DNA of 44,865 bases, from positions 1 through 44,865 of the forward strand of contig NZ_WHYR01000027.1 in the NCBI RefSeq assembly GCF_009428905.1, written 5' to 3'. This DNA comes from Desulfofundulus thermobenzoicus. Lineage in GTDB: Bacteria; Bacillota; Desulfotomaculia; Desulfotomaculales; Desulfovirgulaceae. Position numbers and translations under genes: made by a program. Positions within the stretch are counted from its first letter, which is position 1. Each line of letters begins with the position of its first letter. Positions 25,005 through 34,176 of the stretch are shown here, in pieces. A model generated the notes under the pieces. The model had not been told where the DNA came from and ran no database searches. It saw only the letters and a list, made by a program, of their open reading frames with translations.

Positions 25005-26891
25005 TTGCCGTTTACAGTTGACTTTGAGCCCGTGGGCCGCCGGGTGCGGGTGGAAGAAGGGCAAACCATCCTGGAAGCGGCCCGGGGTATGGACCTGTTT
25101 GGTGACGGCGGTATGGTTGCCCCCTGCGGCGGCAAAGGGCTCTGCGGCCGCTGCCGGGTAAGGGTGCCGGAAGGATTATTATCCCCCGTTACTGAGTCCG
25201 AAAAGAGGCTGTTGAAAAAAGAGGAACTGGCGGCCGGCTACCGCCTGGCCTGCCAGGCGGCGGTGCTGGGACCGGTGAAGGTGGAGTTGCCGGCCGAATC
25301 CCTCACCGGCCGGCAGGAATTGCAGCTGGAAGGAACGGATATTACCGTTGTTCCCGATCCAAACATCAGGCGTCACAGGCTGGAGTTGCAGGCTACCACC
25401 ATCAATTATCCCCGGCCCGTCTGGCAGCAGGTGGAACGCTCCCTGAGGGAAGACTACGGTCTGCCGGAGGTGCGGGTGGACGGGGATTTGATACGCCTGA
25501 CTCCTTCCCTGGCGGAAGAAGGGGTGGCCACTGTGACCGTCCGGGGGCGGGAGGTAGTAAACATTTTTTTCACCGGTGCACCCACCGCCCCTCTGGGACT
25601 GGCTGTGGACCTGGGGACCACCAAGGTGGCCGGTTTTCTGGTGGATCTGGAAAGGGGGGCCACCCTGGCCGGTGAAGGGATTTTAAATCCCCAGATCGCC
25701 TACGGGGAAGATGTGATGAGCCGCCTGGCCTATGTCATGGAAGGGGCGGAGAATTACCGCCGTATTACGCAGGTAATCCGGGACGGGCTCAACCGCCTGC
25801 TGCACACCCTGGCCGCAAAGGCCGGGGTCTTACTGCAGGCGGTGGAAGAGGCGGTGATTGTGGGCAATACGGCCATGCACCACCTGCTCCTGGGCCTGCC
25901 CGTGGAGCAACTGGCCCGGGCGCCCTACGTGCCTGCGGCCACGGTGCCGGTGGAGGTGAAGGCCCGGGAGCTGGGTCTGGACATGGCCCCCGGTGCGGTG
26001 GTTTACCTGATGCCGCCCATTGCCGGTTTTGTGGGCGGCGATCACGTGGCCATGATCCTGGGCAGCCGCATCGATGAGGCGGGTCCGGTCACCCTGGGGC
26101 TGGACATCGGCACCAATACGGAAATTGTGCTCGCCCGGGGTGGGGAGATGATCTCCTGTTCCTGTGCCTCCGGCCCGGCCTTTGAAGGGGCGCACATCCA
26201 GCAGGGTATGCGGGCGGTGGACGGCGCCATCAGCCAGGTGCGCCTGTCCGGCGCAGGCATGCAGGTATTCTGGGAGACCATCGGCGGGAAGCCTCCCCTG
26301 GGCATTTGTGGTTCCGGGGTGCTGGACGCCGTGGCCGAACTGTACCGGGAAGGGGTGATCAACGACAACGGCCGTCTGGATCGCAGCCATCCCCGGGTGC
26401 GCCTGGCCGGTGAGAAAGGGATTGCCGAATACCTGCTGGTGCCGGCGGCGGAAAGCGGCGCCGGTCACGACCTGGTAATCACCCAGAAGGATATCAACGA
26501 AATCCAGCTGGCCAAGGCGGCCATCGCCAGCGGAACGAAACTTTTGCTGCAGGAGGCCGGTTTAAAAGAAGATGATATCGAACAGGTGGTGGTGGCCGGC
26601 GCCTTCGGCACCCACCTGCAGTTGAGCAGCGCCCTGGCCATCGGCATGTTTCCCGGCCTGCCCCCGGAGCGTTTCCGCCAGGTGGGCAACGCCGCCGGCA
26701 CCGGCGCCCGGCTGGCCCTGCTCTCCCTGTCCGAACGCCGGCGGGCGGAAGATGTGGCCCGGCGGGTCAAATACCTGGAACTTACGGCGGCGCCGGCCTT
26801 TAACGATACCTTTTTGTCCGAACTGATCTTTCCCCCGCTGGTGGCGGAGCAAAACAATGCCGGCAGTTTTGCACAGGTCCGGGGGATTTGA
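25005..26891 (+). CDS. Reductive activator of corrinoid proteins (RACE, ASKHA/DUF4445)
   Basis: 628 residues from TTG 25005, immediately after the corrinoid stop. N-terminal [2Fe-2S] ferredoxin domain with Cys41, Cys47, Cys50 (CGGKGLCGRC) and Cys83. Middle linker, then ASKHA ATPase domains: AVDLGTTKVAGF, NPQIAYGEDVMSR, GNTAMHHLL, LGLDIGTNTEI, CASGPAFEGA and GAFGTHLQ. Uses ATP to drive one-electron reduction of inactive cob(II)amide. Completes the O-demethylase-type module. Confidence 0.95.
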   Translation: MPFTVDFEPVGRRVRVEEGQTILEAARGMDLFGDGGMVAPCGGKGLCGRCRVRVPEGLLSPVTESEKRLLKKEELAAGYRLACQAAVLGPVKVELPAESLTGRQELQLEGTDITVVPDPNIRRHRLELQATTINYPRPVWQQVERSLREDYGLPEVRVDGDLIRLTPSLAEEGVATVTVRGREVVNIFFTGAPTAPLGLAVDLGTTKVAGFLVDLERGATLAGEGILNPQIAYGEDVMSRLAYVMEGAENYRRITQVIRDGLNRLLHTLAAKAGVLLQAVEEAVIVGNTAMHHLLLGLPVEQLARAPYVPAATVPVEVKARELGLDMAPGAVVYLMPPIAGFVGGDHVAMILGSRIDEAGPVTLGLDIGTNTEIVLARGGEMISCSCASGPAFEGAHIQQGMRAVDGAISQVRLSGAGMQVFWETIGGKPPLGICGSGVLDAVAELYREGVINDNGRLDRSHPRVRLAGEKGIAEYLLVPAAESGAGHDLVITQKDINEIQLAKAAIASGTKLLLQEAGLKEDDIEQVVVAGAFGTHLQLSSALAIGMFPGLPPERFRQVGNAAGTGARLALLSLSERRRAEDVARRVKYLELTAAPAFNDTFLSELIFPPLVAEQNNAGSFAQVRGI

Positions 26892-27038
26892 AACTGTTAA
26901 TCCTTTAAATGTACATGATCTCGCCTATCAAATATTCGGGCCTCAAAGGGATTTGAAACCTTTAAAAGTAAAATGCCCGTAAATCAAGGCTTCGAGGCCT
27001 GTGCAGCGGGACGTACCACTACAATGCGGGGGCATTTT

Positions 27039-27998
27039 ATGCACGGGAAAGAAAGGGTGGCCCTGGCCATTGCCCACCGGGTACCCGACCGGGTGCCCCG
27101 GGGCGAGTTATACATTGACGATGCCGTGGTGCGGCGCCTTCTGGGCTGCCCCGCGGTGGGATTCGAGGAGCGCCGGGAATTTGCCCGGCGCCTGGAACTG
27201 GACATCATCTGCCTGTCCCCGGTTTATCCCCTTGAGGCGGCCGGCGGTGGGATGCCCCCAGCGGCGGCAGTGTCCTGGCCGGATCTGGACCGGTGGGTGC
27301 GGCAGACCGACCTTTTTGTCTTCGTCCTGCTGGAGGGGGCCTTCGGCTGGGGATGCAGGCTGTGGGGCTACGAACGGTTTTTTTGCGCCGTGGCCCGTGA
27401 GTCCACGGAACTGGCGGACCTGATCTGCATGGTGGAAAAATATAACCTGGAGCTGGTGGAGCGGGCTGCCGGTATGGGGGCCATGGGCGTGCTCATTGCC
27501 GATGACATGGCCTACCGGCGGGGCCCGGTGGCCCACCCGGCCGTCCTGCGCCGGCATTTTTTCCCTTCCCTGGTCCGGCAGGTATCCCGGGCGGCTGCCC
27601 TGGGGGTACCGGTTTTCTTTCACTCCGACGGCAATCTGAATGATCTGCTGGAGGACATCGTTCAAACCGGCTTTCACGGCCTGCAGTGCCTGGAACCGGC
27701 GGCCGGCATGGACATCGGCCGGATCAAACGGCTATATGGTGACCGCCTGTGCCTGTGGGGCAACCTGGATCCGGAGGAGTTGATCCTGCCCCGCAGCCCC
27801 CGGGAGCTGCAACAAAAGGTTCATTCACTGCTTGCCGCCGCCGCCCCCGGCGGAGGGTTCATCTTCGGCACCTGCAGCGGCCTGATTGACGGGATGAGGG
27901 TGGAAAATATTCTGGCCGCCTATGGGGCGGCCGACATGAAGCCTGAAGATTGCGTCGGCTTCCACCTGCCGGAAACTCCGACCGTTGGCGGAAAATAG
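27039..27998 (+). CDS. UroD-family methyltransferase (MtaA/MtbA-like)
   Basis: 319 residues from ATG 27039 (GCGGGGG upstream; ATG 27024 is the alternative). Starts HGKERVALAIAHRVPDRVP, typical of UroD-like methyltransferases. Later FFHSDGN and FGTCSGLIDGM supply a His and a Cys at the expected metal sites. The middle ligand is D not C, so the metal set is His/Cys. Between it and RACE is a short spacer with two copies of GGGATTTGAAAC (26883, 26948). Confidence 0.85.
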   Translation: MHGKERVALAIAHRVPDRVPRGELYIDDAVVRRLLGCPAVGFEERREFARRLELDIICLSPVYPLEAAGGGMPPAAAVSWPDLDRWVRQTDLFVFVLLEGAFGWGCRLWGYERFFCAVARESTELADLICMVEKYNLELVERAAGMGAMGVLIADDMAYRRGPVAHPAVLRRHFFPSLVRQVSRAAALGVPVFFHSDGNLNDLLEDIVQTGFHGLQCLEPAAGMDIGRIKRLYGDRLCLWGNLDPEELILPRSPRELQQKVHSLLAAAAPGGGFIFGTCSGLIDGMRVENILAAYGAADMKPEDCVGFHLPETPTVGGK

Positions 27999-28179
27999 CT
28001 TTACAGGCGGTATATATTTGCAGTAAAATAAAGTACAAAAATTTAACCAGGTAAATCCGCCCCGGTATTTGGCCGAAAAGGGGGTGTGGCTTCCCCCGGT
28101 ATTTTCCCATTCCGTTTAATTTACATTACGCTTATTTCTAACGGCGGCCTTTACGGCCAGAACGAACGGACAGGGTGTT

Positions 28180-29253
28180 ATGCGTATGCTAGTGAATATT
28201 GTAACAGGTTATCTGGGCAGTGGAAAAACATCCTTCATCCAGCATCTGGTGAGGGAACTGACCCCCCGGGAACGGGTGGTCGTTCTGGTGGGTGAATTTG
28301 GAGAGGTGGGTATCGATGGTGCCCTGCTGGCCCAGGATACTCCCGATGTACTGGAACTGGGCAGCGAATGCATTTACTGCACTTTGAGCGCCGACCTGGC
28401 CAGGCAAATTCCCCTGGTGGCCAGATCCCTGGCCCCGGACAGGCTTATTATCGAATACCCGGGGACCGCCGCGGTACAGGGCCTGCTGGCGGCCATCCGG
28501 ATTCTGGGTCGCCCTTTGACCAATTATCGGATCAATATTACCCACTTGATTGACGCCCGCGCCTTCGATGATCTCTATAACCAGTACCCTTATTTTTTGT
28601 GCTCCCAGATCAGCCGGGCTGATGTGCTTGTTTTAAATAAATGCGATTTGCTGCCGCGGGAAAAGGTGCTGGATATAACCGGGAGGTTGCAGGCCGTCAA
28701 TCCGGGGGCACCATGTCTTTGTGCCAGTTACGGGCAGGTGGATCAGGCGGAATTGCAGGTAGTTATTGAAAAGAGTCGTTTGGCCGCTAAAAAGCCCTTC
28801 AAGGGTATTGGGCCCCAGAATGCCGGGGATATACCCAGCTACTACAGTTTTTCCCGCAAGTTTCACGGCCTTTTTTCGCAAAAGAAACTCTTACGCCTTA
28901 CGGAGGATTTTTCCGGGCCGGACATGGGTCAGGTGGCCCGGGCCAAGGGCATTTTCTACTGCAAAGAGGGGTGGGTGCGTTTGGATTACCTTCCCTCCGG
29001 CGCTGTTCTTTCCCCGGTTAACGGCCGGTTTTGTGAAAGCAAGGTGCTGGTCATTGGCTCCGACCTGGCGGTGGGCCGGATTTCCGCCGCCCTGCTGGAT
29101 TGCCTGCATGTGGATGAGCCCCGCTCCATCGGCGGCGCCGGAAAAAGGAGCAGTTCCCGTTTCCATGGTGGTGATCGCCGCATGGTGTTCGGATACCGGG
29201 TCTGCGACGACATGCCGGATGTTGACTGGAATGCCACTTCTAAAAGGGTGTGA
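28180..29253 (+). CDS. CobW/P47K-type GTPase (metallochaperone family)
   Basis: 357 residues from ATG 28180. G1 VTGYLGSGKTSF at residues ~7-18, GEFGEVGIDGALL, ECIYCTLSADL (reduced CxxC in place of the usual CxCC), IIEYPGT and NKCDLL (G4). C-terminal CobW_C-like part. Family members insert zinc, cobalt or nitrile hydratase metals; here it may deliver metal to the UroD-type enzyme just upstream. It has a paralogue in the second module. Confidence 0.88.
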   Translation: MRMLVNIVTGYLGSGKTSFIQHLVRELTPRERVVVLVGEFGEVGIDGALLAQDTPDVLELGSECIYCTLSADLARQIPLVARSLAPDRLIIEYPGTAAVQGLLAAIRILGRPLTNYRINITHLIDARAFDDLYNQYPYFLCSQISRADVLVLNKCDLLPREKVLDITGRLQAVNPGAPCLCASYGQVDQAELQVVIEKSRLAAKKPFKGIGPQNAGDIPSYYSFSRKFHGLFSQKKLLRLTEDFSGPDMGQVARAKGIFYCKEGWVRLDYLPSGAVLSPVNGRFCESKVLVIGSDLAVGRISAALLDCLHVDEPRSIGGAGKRSSSRFHGGDRRMVFGYRVCDDMPDVDWNATSKRV

Positions 29254-29553
29254 TGGGGAGTGGCCATCCCAATATTGGAGTCTCCAGAATGTCTTTTGGT
29301 TTAGTAACAGCGCAATATTGGAAATCTATTTGCTCAAACGGGCCCGGCACCTTCATTGCCGGCAGGGATTTCGAAATATTTTTCTTTCCCGCCTGTGGAT
29401 TTTGGCTGCACCATAATCCGCCGGCGGTTTTGTTATTACTATTGCTGGTGCGATTTGAAGAGGATTGTTTCTGAAATGGTATCGCTTCAAGGTTTTAATG
29501 CCGGTCATGTACGATTCATACCGCCGGTTCATAATGGAATTCGGGAAGGCCTC
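29254..29553. other. Intergenic region before the triple-HTH regulator
   Basis: No gene supported. Two CCAATATTG(G)/GCAATATTGG palindromes (about 29268 and 29313, 45 nt apart) could be operator half-sites. Confidence 0.35.
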
Positions 29554-29582
29554 TTGATCCCATTCCGGTGCTGTGCTATGAT
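29554..29582 (+). promoter_or_regulatory. Sigma-A promoter of the XRE regulator
   Basis: TTGATC (29554-29559), 17-nt spacer, TATGAT (29577-29582), about 55 nt before the start codon. Confidence 0.65.
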
Positions 29583-29636
29583 GGCATCAACACAAGAACC
29601 CGGTGACAAAACCGTTTAATGAAAAGGGTGGGCGGG

Positions 29637-30404
29637 ATGAGTCTGGGGCAGAAAATCAGGGATTTCCGCCGGGAGCGGGGCATTACGCTGACCGAGTTGG
29701 CCCGGCAGTTAAATATATCCCCTTCTTATTTGAGCGCTGTGGAAAGGGAAATCCGCAAGCCGTCCATCCCCATGTTAAACAAAATTAGCGAGGCTCTTAA
29801 TGTTTCGGTATCATACCTGGTCGGCGACAATGATGATGCCCTTACGGGAGATAAACTGCGATTTATCCGGGAGAGCAGGGGATTGTCCATCGATGATCTG
29901 GCGGAAATAAGCGAATTGCCGGTTTCGCTTTTGGAAAAGTTTGAAAACGGCCAGGCCTCTCCCGATCTGGAGGATTTAAAGAAGCTTTCCGCCGCATTGA
30001 ACATCAGCCTGCGCTACTTTCTGGAACAAACCGACCGCTCCCATAGTTTGGGCTACCGTTTGCGCCGGTTGCGACAAAAGCAGGGATTGACAGTGGCAGC
30101 CTTAGCAGATAAGGCAGGAGTCTCCCCCGGTTTGTTAAGCCAGATTGAAAACGGACAAACCACTCCCCTGCTGGATACTCTGGAGAGCATTGCCAGGGCG
30201 TTGCATACTTCAGTCAGTTATTTTTTAACCAAACAGGATGACGTGGAAGACCTGCTGGCCACCATGAACCCCGACGTTCTGGAAACCCTGGGGGACCCCA
30301 ATGTGCAGGCCGTTTTGCGGGCGGTAAGGGATTTTGAAGCCAATGAAATGAAATATATACTCAATTTTATACAGTTTTTTAAACAGAATCGCCAGCTGCT
30401 TTAA
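29637..30404 (+). CDS. XRE-family regulator with three tandem HTH domains
   Basis: 255 residues from ATG 29637 (GGGTGGGCGGG upstream; ATG 29619 also possible). Three Cro/C1-type HTH units: LGQKIRDFRRERGITLTELA, LRFIRESRGLSIDDLAEISE and YRLRRLRQKQGLTVAALADK, each followed by an S-x-L-x-x-x-E-x-G/R recognition helix. No cupin or peptidase domain follows; the C-terminus is a short helix. Positioned at the head of the second methyl-transfer module and the likely local regulator. Confidence 0.9.
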   Translation: MSLGQKIRDFRRERGITLTELARQLNISPSYLSAVEREIRKPSIPMLNKISEALNVSVSYLVGDNDDALTGDKLRFIRESRGLSIDDLAEISELPVSLLEKFENGQASPDLEDLKKLSAALNISLRYFLEQTDRSHSLGYRLRRLRQKQGLTVAALADKAGVSPGLLSQIENGQTTPLLDTLESIARALHTSVSYFLTKQDDVEDLLATMNPDVLETLGDPNVQAVLRAVRDFEANEMKYILNFIQFFKQNRQLL

Positions 30405-30524
30405 ACCAGCATGCCGGCCGGCAACCTCTCGGGGTTAAATTTAGGCCGTTGATGGTTCGGCTATTGTCAGTGGGTGCTTTTACCCTTTACGATCAGGATG
30501 TAAGGGATCCGGAGGTGGGGGTGG

Positions 30525-31208
30525 GTGTTGGATCCGGAACAAGAAGAAAAGCTGCTATCCCGTTTAAAAGAAGCAGTGGTGGATTATAACGAAGAAGAGC
30601 TGGTGGCTGCCATTGAAGAGGCCTTTCGCCATGGCCTGGATGTCCAAAAGGCTATCTTCGAAGGACTGGCCCCCGGCATACAGGAGGTAAGCCGCCTCTA
30701 CGAGGAGCAGGTTTATTTTATTCCGGAGCTCCTCCTCTGTGCCGAGGTTTTATACCGGGGGCTGGCTATTTTTAAGGAACACATGGGAAAAAAGGATCTC
30801 GGCGTGAGGGGTACGGTTATTATCGGCGTGGTGGAGGGGGACATCCATGATATTGGGAAGAACCTGGTGAAAATGATGTTGGAAGGGGCCGGTTTCGAGG
30901 TCATCGATCTGGGGCGGGACGTGCCTCTACAGCGGTTTCTGTCCGAGCACCGCAAGGTGCGTCCGGATATAGTCTGTCTTTCCACCATGATGACCACCAC
31001 CCTGGCCGAAATGAAAAAGGTGGTTAAAGTGCTGCAGGAACGCAACCCGCGGGTGAAGGTGATGGTGGGGGGCGCCCCTTTAAACGAGGATATGGCCAGG
31101 CGGTGGGGGGCCTGCGGGTATGCGCCCAATGCCCACCAGGCCTTAAAAAAGGCCGTGGAAATCATTCTTTCTGTCAAAAATGCCGCTGATGCATCCTGGT
31201 GCCCGTAG
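30525..31208 (+). CDS. Corrinoid protein A of second module
   Basis: 227 residues from TTG 30525 (CGGAGGTGGGGG upstream). Cap domain with EEQVYFIPELLLCAEVLYRG; B12 domain with GDIHDIGKN (lower His at residue 108) and STMMTTTL, GGAPLNED. Closely related to the next gene, indicating tandem duplication. Confidence 0.95.
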   Translation: MLDPEQEEKLLSRLKEAVVDYNEEELVAAIEEAFRHGLDVQKAIFEGLAPGIQEVSRLYEEQVYFIPELLLCAEVLYRGLAIFKEHMGKKDLGVRGTVIIGVVEGDIHDIGKNLVKMMLEGAGFEVIDLGRDVPLQRFLSEHRKVRPDIVCLSTMMTTTLAEMKKVVKVLQERNPRVKVMVGGAPLNEDMARRWGACGYAPNAHQALKKAVEIILSVKNAADASWCP

Positions 31209-31310
31209 AAGATACTGGCAGGAGCGTTTTGAGCCGTATTCAAAATATTCTGGCTTGACCATTATTGCCCAAAAGGACCATAAAAATTCGGGATGGGGGT
31301 AGGTAGCGTG

Positions 31311-31991
31311 ATGTGTCAGCGAAGGGAAAAGGAGTTGCTCGCCGACCTGCGGGATGCGGTGATTAATTTTGATGAAGAAGGTGTGGTTCGGGCGGCACGG
31401 GAATGTATTGAAACAGGAGTGGATGCGGCTCGGGCCATTTTTGAAGGCCTGGTTCCGGGTATCGAAGAAGTGGGCCGGCTTTATGAAGAGCAAGTTTACT
31501 TTATTCCCGAGATGATTCTGTGTGCCGATGTCCTCTATAAAGGGCTGGAATTGCTGAAAAAACATGTGGAAAAAAAAGATGTGGGTATAAAGGGAAGGGT
31601 GCTGATGGGTGTAGTGGAGGGGGATATCCATGATATCGGCAAAAATATCGTCAAAATGATGTTTGAGGTTTCCAGTTTCGAGGTTTACGACCTGGGGCGG
31701 GACGTACCTCTGGATACTTTTCTTCGGGAATACCGGCGTTTAAAACCCGATCTGGTCTGCCTTTCCACCATGATGACCACCACCATGCTGGAAATGAGAC
31801 GGGTTATTGCCAGGCTAAAGGAGGATAATCCGGGGGTGCAGGTGATGGTAGGTGGGGCACCGCTGACGGAAAAAATAGCCGCCCGCTGGGGGGCCAATGG
31901 TTACGCTCCCAACGCTTCCCGGGCTTTGAAGGCGGCCATCGATCTCCTGGTGTCCATAAAAAACAACCCGGCCGTTTATAGTGCCGGCTAG
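31311..31991 (+). CDS. Corrinoid protein B of second module
   Basis: 226 residues from ATG 31311 (GGGGGTAGG upstream; GTG 31308 or ATG 31293 possible). Same architecture as its neighbour: EEQVYFIPEMILCADVLYKG, GDIHDIGKN (His107), STMMTTTM, GGAPLTEK. The pair differ mainly in the N-terminus and in surface residues. Confidence 0.95.
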   Translation: MCQRREKELLADLRDAVINFDEEGVVRAARECIETGVDAARAIFEGLVPGIEEVGRLYEEQVYFIPEMILCADVLYKGLELLKKHVEKKDVGIKGRVLMGVVEGDIHDIGKNIVKMMFEVSSFEVYDLGRDVPLDTFLREYRRLKPDLVCLSTMMTTTMLEMRRVIARLKEDNPGVQVMVGGAPLTEKIAARWGANGYAPNASRALKAAIDLLVSIKNNPAVYSAG

Positions 31992-32394
31992 GGGTGGCGA
32001 CCATTGGGGGAGGATTTTTAACCTTTGGGTGTCTATAAATGCCCATTCATGGGAGAAAAATTTACATGGCCGGCTATTCCTTATAAAATAACCTTATATA
32101 AAAGCAGCTTCGAAAAGGTTTTCTTTTTGCTCAAAGTTTAGTCAGAGAGCAAATTAGTTAAACGTTTTGAAATAATAATAATAATCCTTTTATAAATGTC
32201 TTTGGTAAACTTTCTAGTATGGGATTTCACTCCGGATCAGGGGTGAAGGGAGCCCGGGCTTAAAGGTCCGGGTGGGCAGCATAAGAAGGTTTCCCACATG
32301 GCGGCTCAGCGGGGGGTGAAAAAACAAAAAAGTCGAAATTGCCAGAAACGAGGACAAGGGAAAAATGTTCAAAACGGTTAAGGGGGGGTAAAAT
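31992..32394. other. Leader region of the Sec-methyltransferase operon
   Basis: No gene. AT-rich upstream half with the dyad described separately, then a CCCGG/CCGGG hairpin at 32253-32272. No known riboswitch class recognised; no B12 box. Confidence 0.45.
32136..32163. promoter_or_regulatory. Shared dyad, copy 1 (GTTTA-N18-TAAAC)
   Basis: GTTTA and TAAAC arms separated by 18 nt, embedded in ~50 nt resembling 41944-41994, including AAAAGGT upstream and AGAGCAA in the spacer. Precedes the Sec-methyltransferase by ~230 nt. Confidence 0.5.
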
Positions 32395-33429
32395 GTGGCC
32401 AAGCAAATATTGATTGACGCCATCCGGGGCAAAAGGACCGCCAAGCCGCCCTGGGTGCCCTATTCCGGCGTGCACAGCGCCTTTGTCATTAATGAACCGG
32501 CCGACAAATTTTTAAAGGATCCCCAATTGTTGGCCAAAGGGGTGGTGGAAACCGCCAGGAAATATAAGGCCGACGGTATACCCCTGGTTTTCGACCTTTC
32601 AGTGGAATCTGAATCCATGGGCCTGGAAATCAAATACTGGAAGGATAACGTACCGTCGGTGCAGTCCCACCCTCTTTCCGATAAAACCGTGGAAGAGGCC
32701 GGTTTAAAAGTGCCCGGTCCCGGTGACGGCCGGTGGCCCGTCCTGTTTGAAGCGGCCAAAATAGCCAAACCCCAGCTGGACGAACTGGATTGCGCCTTGA
32801 TGGGCCTGGCCTGCGGGCCCCTGACCCTGGCCAGCCACCTGGCCGGTGTGCGCATCTTTACCGATGTGGTGAAAAACAAGGAAAAGGCCCATCATGTTTT
32901 GGATTTTTGTTCCCGGGTTGTGACCAAGTCGGTGGAAATGTACTGTGACATGGACTGTGATATCATCGCCATTGTGGACCCGGTGGCTTCACAGATCCGG
33001 GACGCCACGTTCAAAGAGTTTGTCACCCCCTACTGTCAGGATGCCATCAAGATCATTCATGACCGGGGGAAAACTTCCACCTTCTTTATCTGTGGCGACG
33101 CCACAAAAGTGCTGGAGTCGGTTTGCCAGATCGGCACCCACGGCTTTGCCATTGACGAGCAACTGAACTTGACCTTTGTGCGGGACCTGGCCCGGAAGTA
33201 CGGTGTGGGTTTCGGCGGCAACCTCAAGCTGACCCTGGCCCTTTCCCTGGGTATTATTTCCCCCCGGGAGGACGCAATTGTCAGCCTGGCTGCCGGCGGT
33301 ACCCACGGTTACGTCTTCGCCCCCGGGTGAGACATGCCCTATGATGTTCCGGCGGAACACATGGAGCAGGTGCTGGAAGCCAGGGAATGGTTTGAAAAGT
33401 ACTATGCCAAGTATCCCGAATCCTGGTAA
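32395..33429 (+). CDS. Selenocysteine-containing UroD-type corrinoid methyltransferase
   Basis: Read through the in-frame TGA at 33328-33330 as selenocysteine (residue 312), the product is 344 residues ending at TAA 33429; ribosome site GGGGGGG before GTG 32395. MtaA/MtbA-like: IIAIVDPVASQ, FFICGDATK (Cys233; the usual His two residues earlier is Phe), then FAPG-U-DMPYDVP. In relatives that position is Cys (compare GGCNIPYD at 20945) and is a zinc ligand in MtaA/MtbA. The 33 codons after the TGA keep the family C-terminus (EHMEQVLEAREWFEKYY). A hairpin with GGC loop follows. Without readthrough the protein would lose a metal ligand and its last helix. Confidence 0.85.
33337..33366 (+). promoter_or_regulatory. 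SECIS-like element of the methyltransferase
   Basis: TGTTCC (33345-33350) pairs with GGAACA (33354-33359) around a GGC tri-loop. An outer helix (33337-33343 with 33360-33366, one mismatch, one G-U) continues past a bulged A33344. The loop starts 21 nt after the TGA. A bulge plus apical G is the layout of bacterial SECIS (E. coli fdhF). Confidence 0.65.
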
Positions 33430-33445
33430 AAAAGGGGGGTAAAAC

Positions 33446-33850
33446 GTGTCCGAGCGGAAAATCAAGATTGATGTGCTTACCCTGGACAGCGTGCAGTGCG
33501 CCGCCTGTGGCTACATGATGGAGTCCATTGCGGCCATGCCCCCCGACGTGCAGGAGATGATTGAATACAAGGAATGGTCCATCAAGAACCAGTCGGGCAT
33601 TGAAAAATTCCTGGAGCTGCAGGGGCGGGTGTTGCCCACCATCTGCATTGAAGGTGATCTGGTCTTTGAAAGTGTCATTCCCCAGTACGAAGAACTGATT
33701 GACGAACTGGCCAAAAGAGCCCCCACACCGGAAATGAAGGACCGGATCATGTCCTTACGGGATGTGGGCTTCGATTTCGACAGAATTAAGGAGAACCTGG
33801 AAAAAGCGGGTGCCGGTCAGCATACCAGAAGGGATTCCAAAGTGGAATGA
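33446..33850 (+). CDS. Thioredoxin-fold protein, subfamily A, CxxC form
   Basis: 134 residues from GTG 33446 (AAAAGGGGGGT upstream). Strand IDVLTLDS then QCAACGYMMES (Cys18, Cys21), a helix, and the cis-proline-type segment LPTICIEGDLVFESVIP. It is the cysteine homologue of the two selenoproteins at 37141 and 37510, aligned residue for residue around the motif, and thereby identifies their TGA codons. A ~30-residue C-terminal extension is unique to this copy. Likely disulfide/electron carrier of the module. Confidence 0.8.
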   Translation: MSERKIKIDVLTLDSVQCAACGYMMESIAAMPPDVQEMIEYKEWSIKNQSGIEKFLELQGRVLPTICIEGDLVFESVIPQYEELIDELAKRAPTPEMKDRIMSLRDVGFDFDRIKENLEKAGAGQHTRRDSKVE

Positions 33851-34176
33851 AGCCCTTGCGCCTGGAAGTAATTTATGCTGGGGATCACAACCTTTCCTGC
33901 TATTATGCCGCAAAGGTGGTGGAGGCTGTGGTCCCCCTTTTCCCCCGCCAGGTGGAATGGGAAAAGATTTATATCTTGCAAAAAGACGGCGCCCGGCGTT
34001 TTTATGAACTTTCCGTTTCCCTGTACGGGGAGGAGGATGTGAGAAAGCTCCACTGTCACGCACCCATTCCGTCGATTTTTATTAACGGTGAGATGGTATT
34101 TGACCGCATACCTTCAGTGGAGGAACTGGCGCAGAGCATCGAAGATTTCATTTGCCGCGGGGGGAACGGAAAATGA
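33847..34176 (+). CDS. Thioredoxin-fold protein, subfamily B
   Basis: 109 residues, ATG 33847 overlapping the previous stop. LEVIYAGDHNLSCYYAA: the active-site loop keeps only the second Cys (Cys18; Asn15 replaces the first). Then APIPSIFINGEMVFDRIP, the cis-Pro segment. Paralogue of 35911, which has a full CIPC. A monothiol glutaredoxin-like role is plausible. Confidence 0.75.
   Translation: MKPLRLEVIYAGDHNLSCYYAAKVVEAVVPLFPRQVEWEKIYILQKDGARRFYELSVSLYGEEDVRKLHCHAPIPSIFINGEMVFDRIPSVEELAQSIEDFICRGGNGK

Noticed and set aside
26883..26959. Two GGGATTTGAAAC units resembling the end of a CRISPR repeat
   Set aside because: Only two short copies, no regular spacing or further repeats, no cas genes.
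29251..29301. CobW stop TGA at 29251 as another selenocysteine
   Set aside because: The readthrough tail has no resemblance to CobW ends, a TAG follows soon and no suitable GG-loop hairpin lies at SECIS distance.
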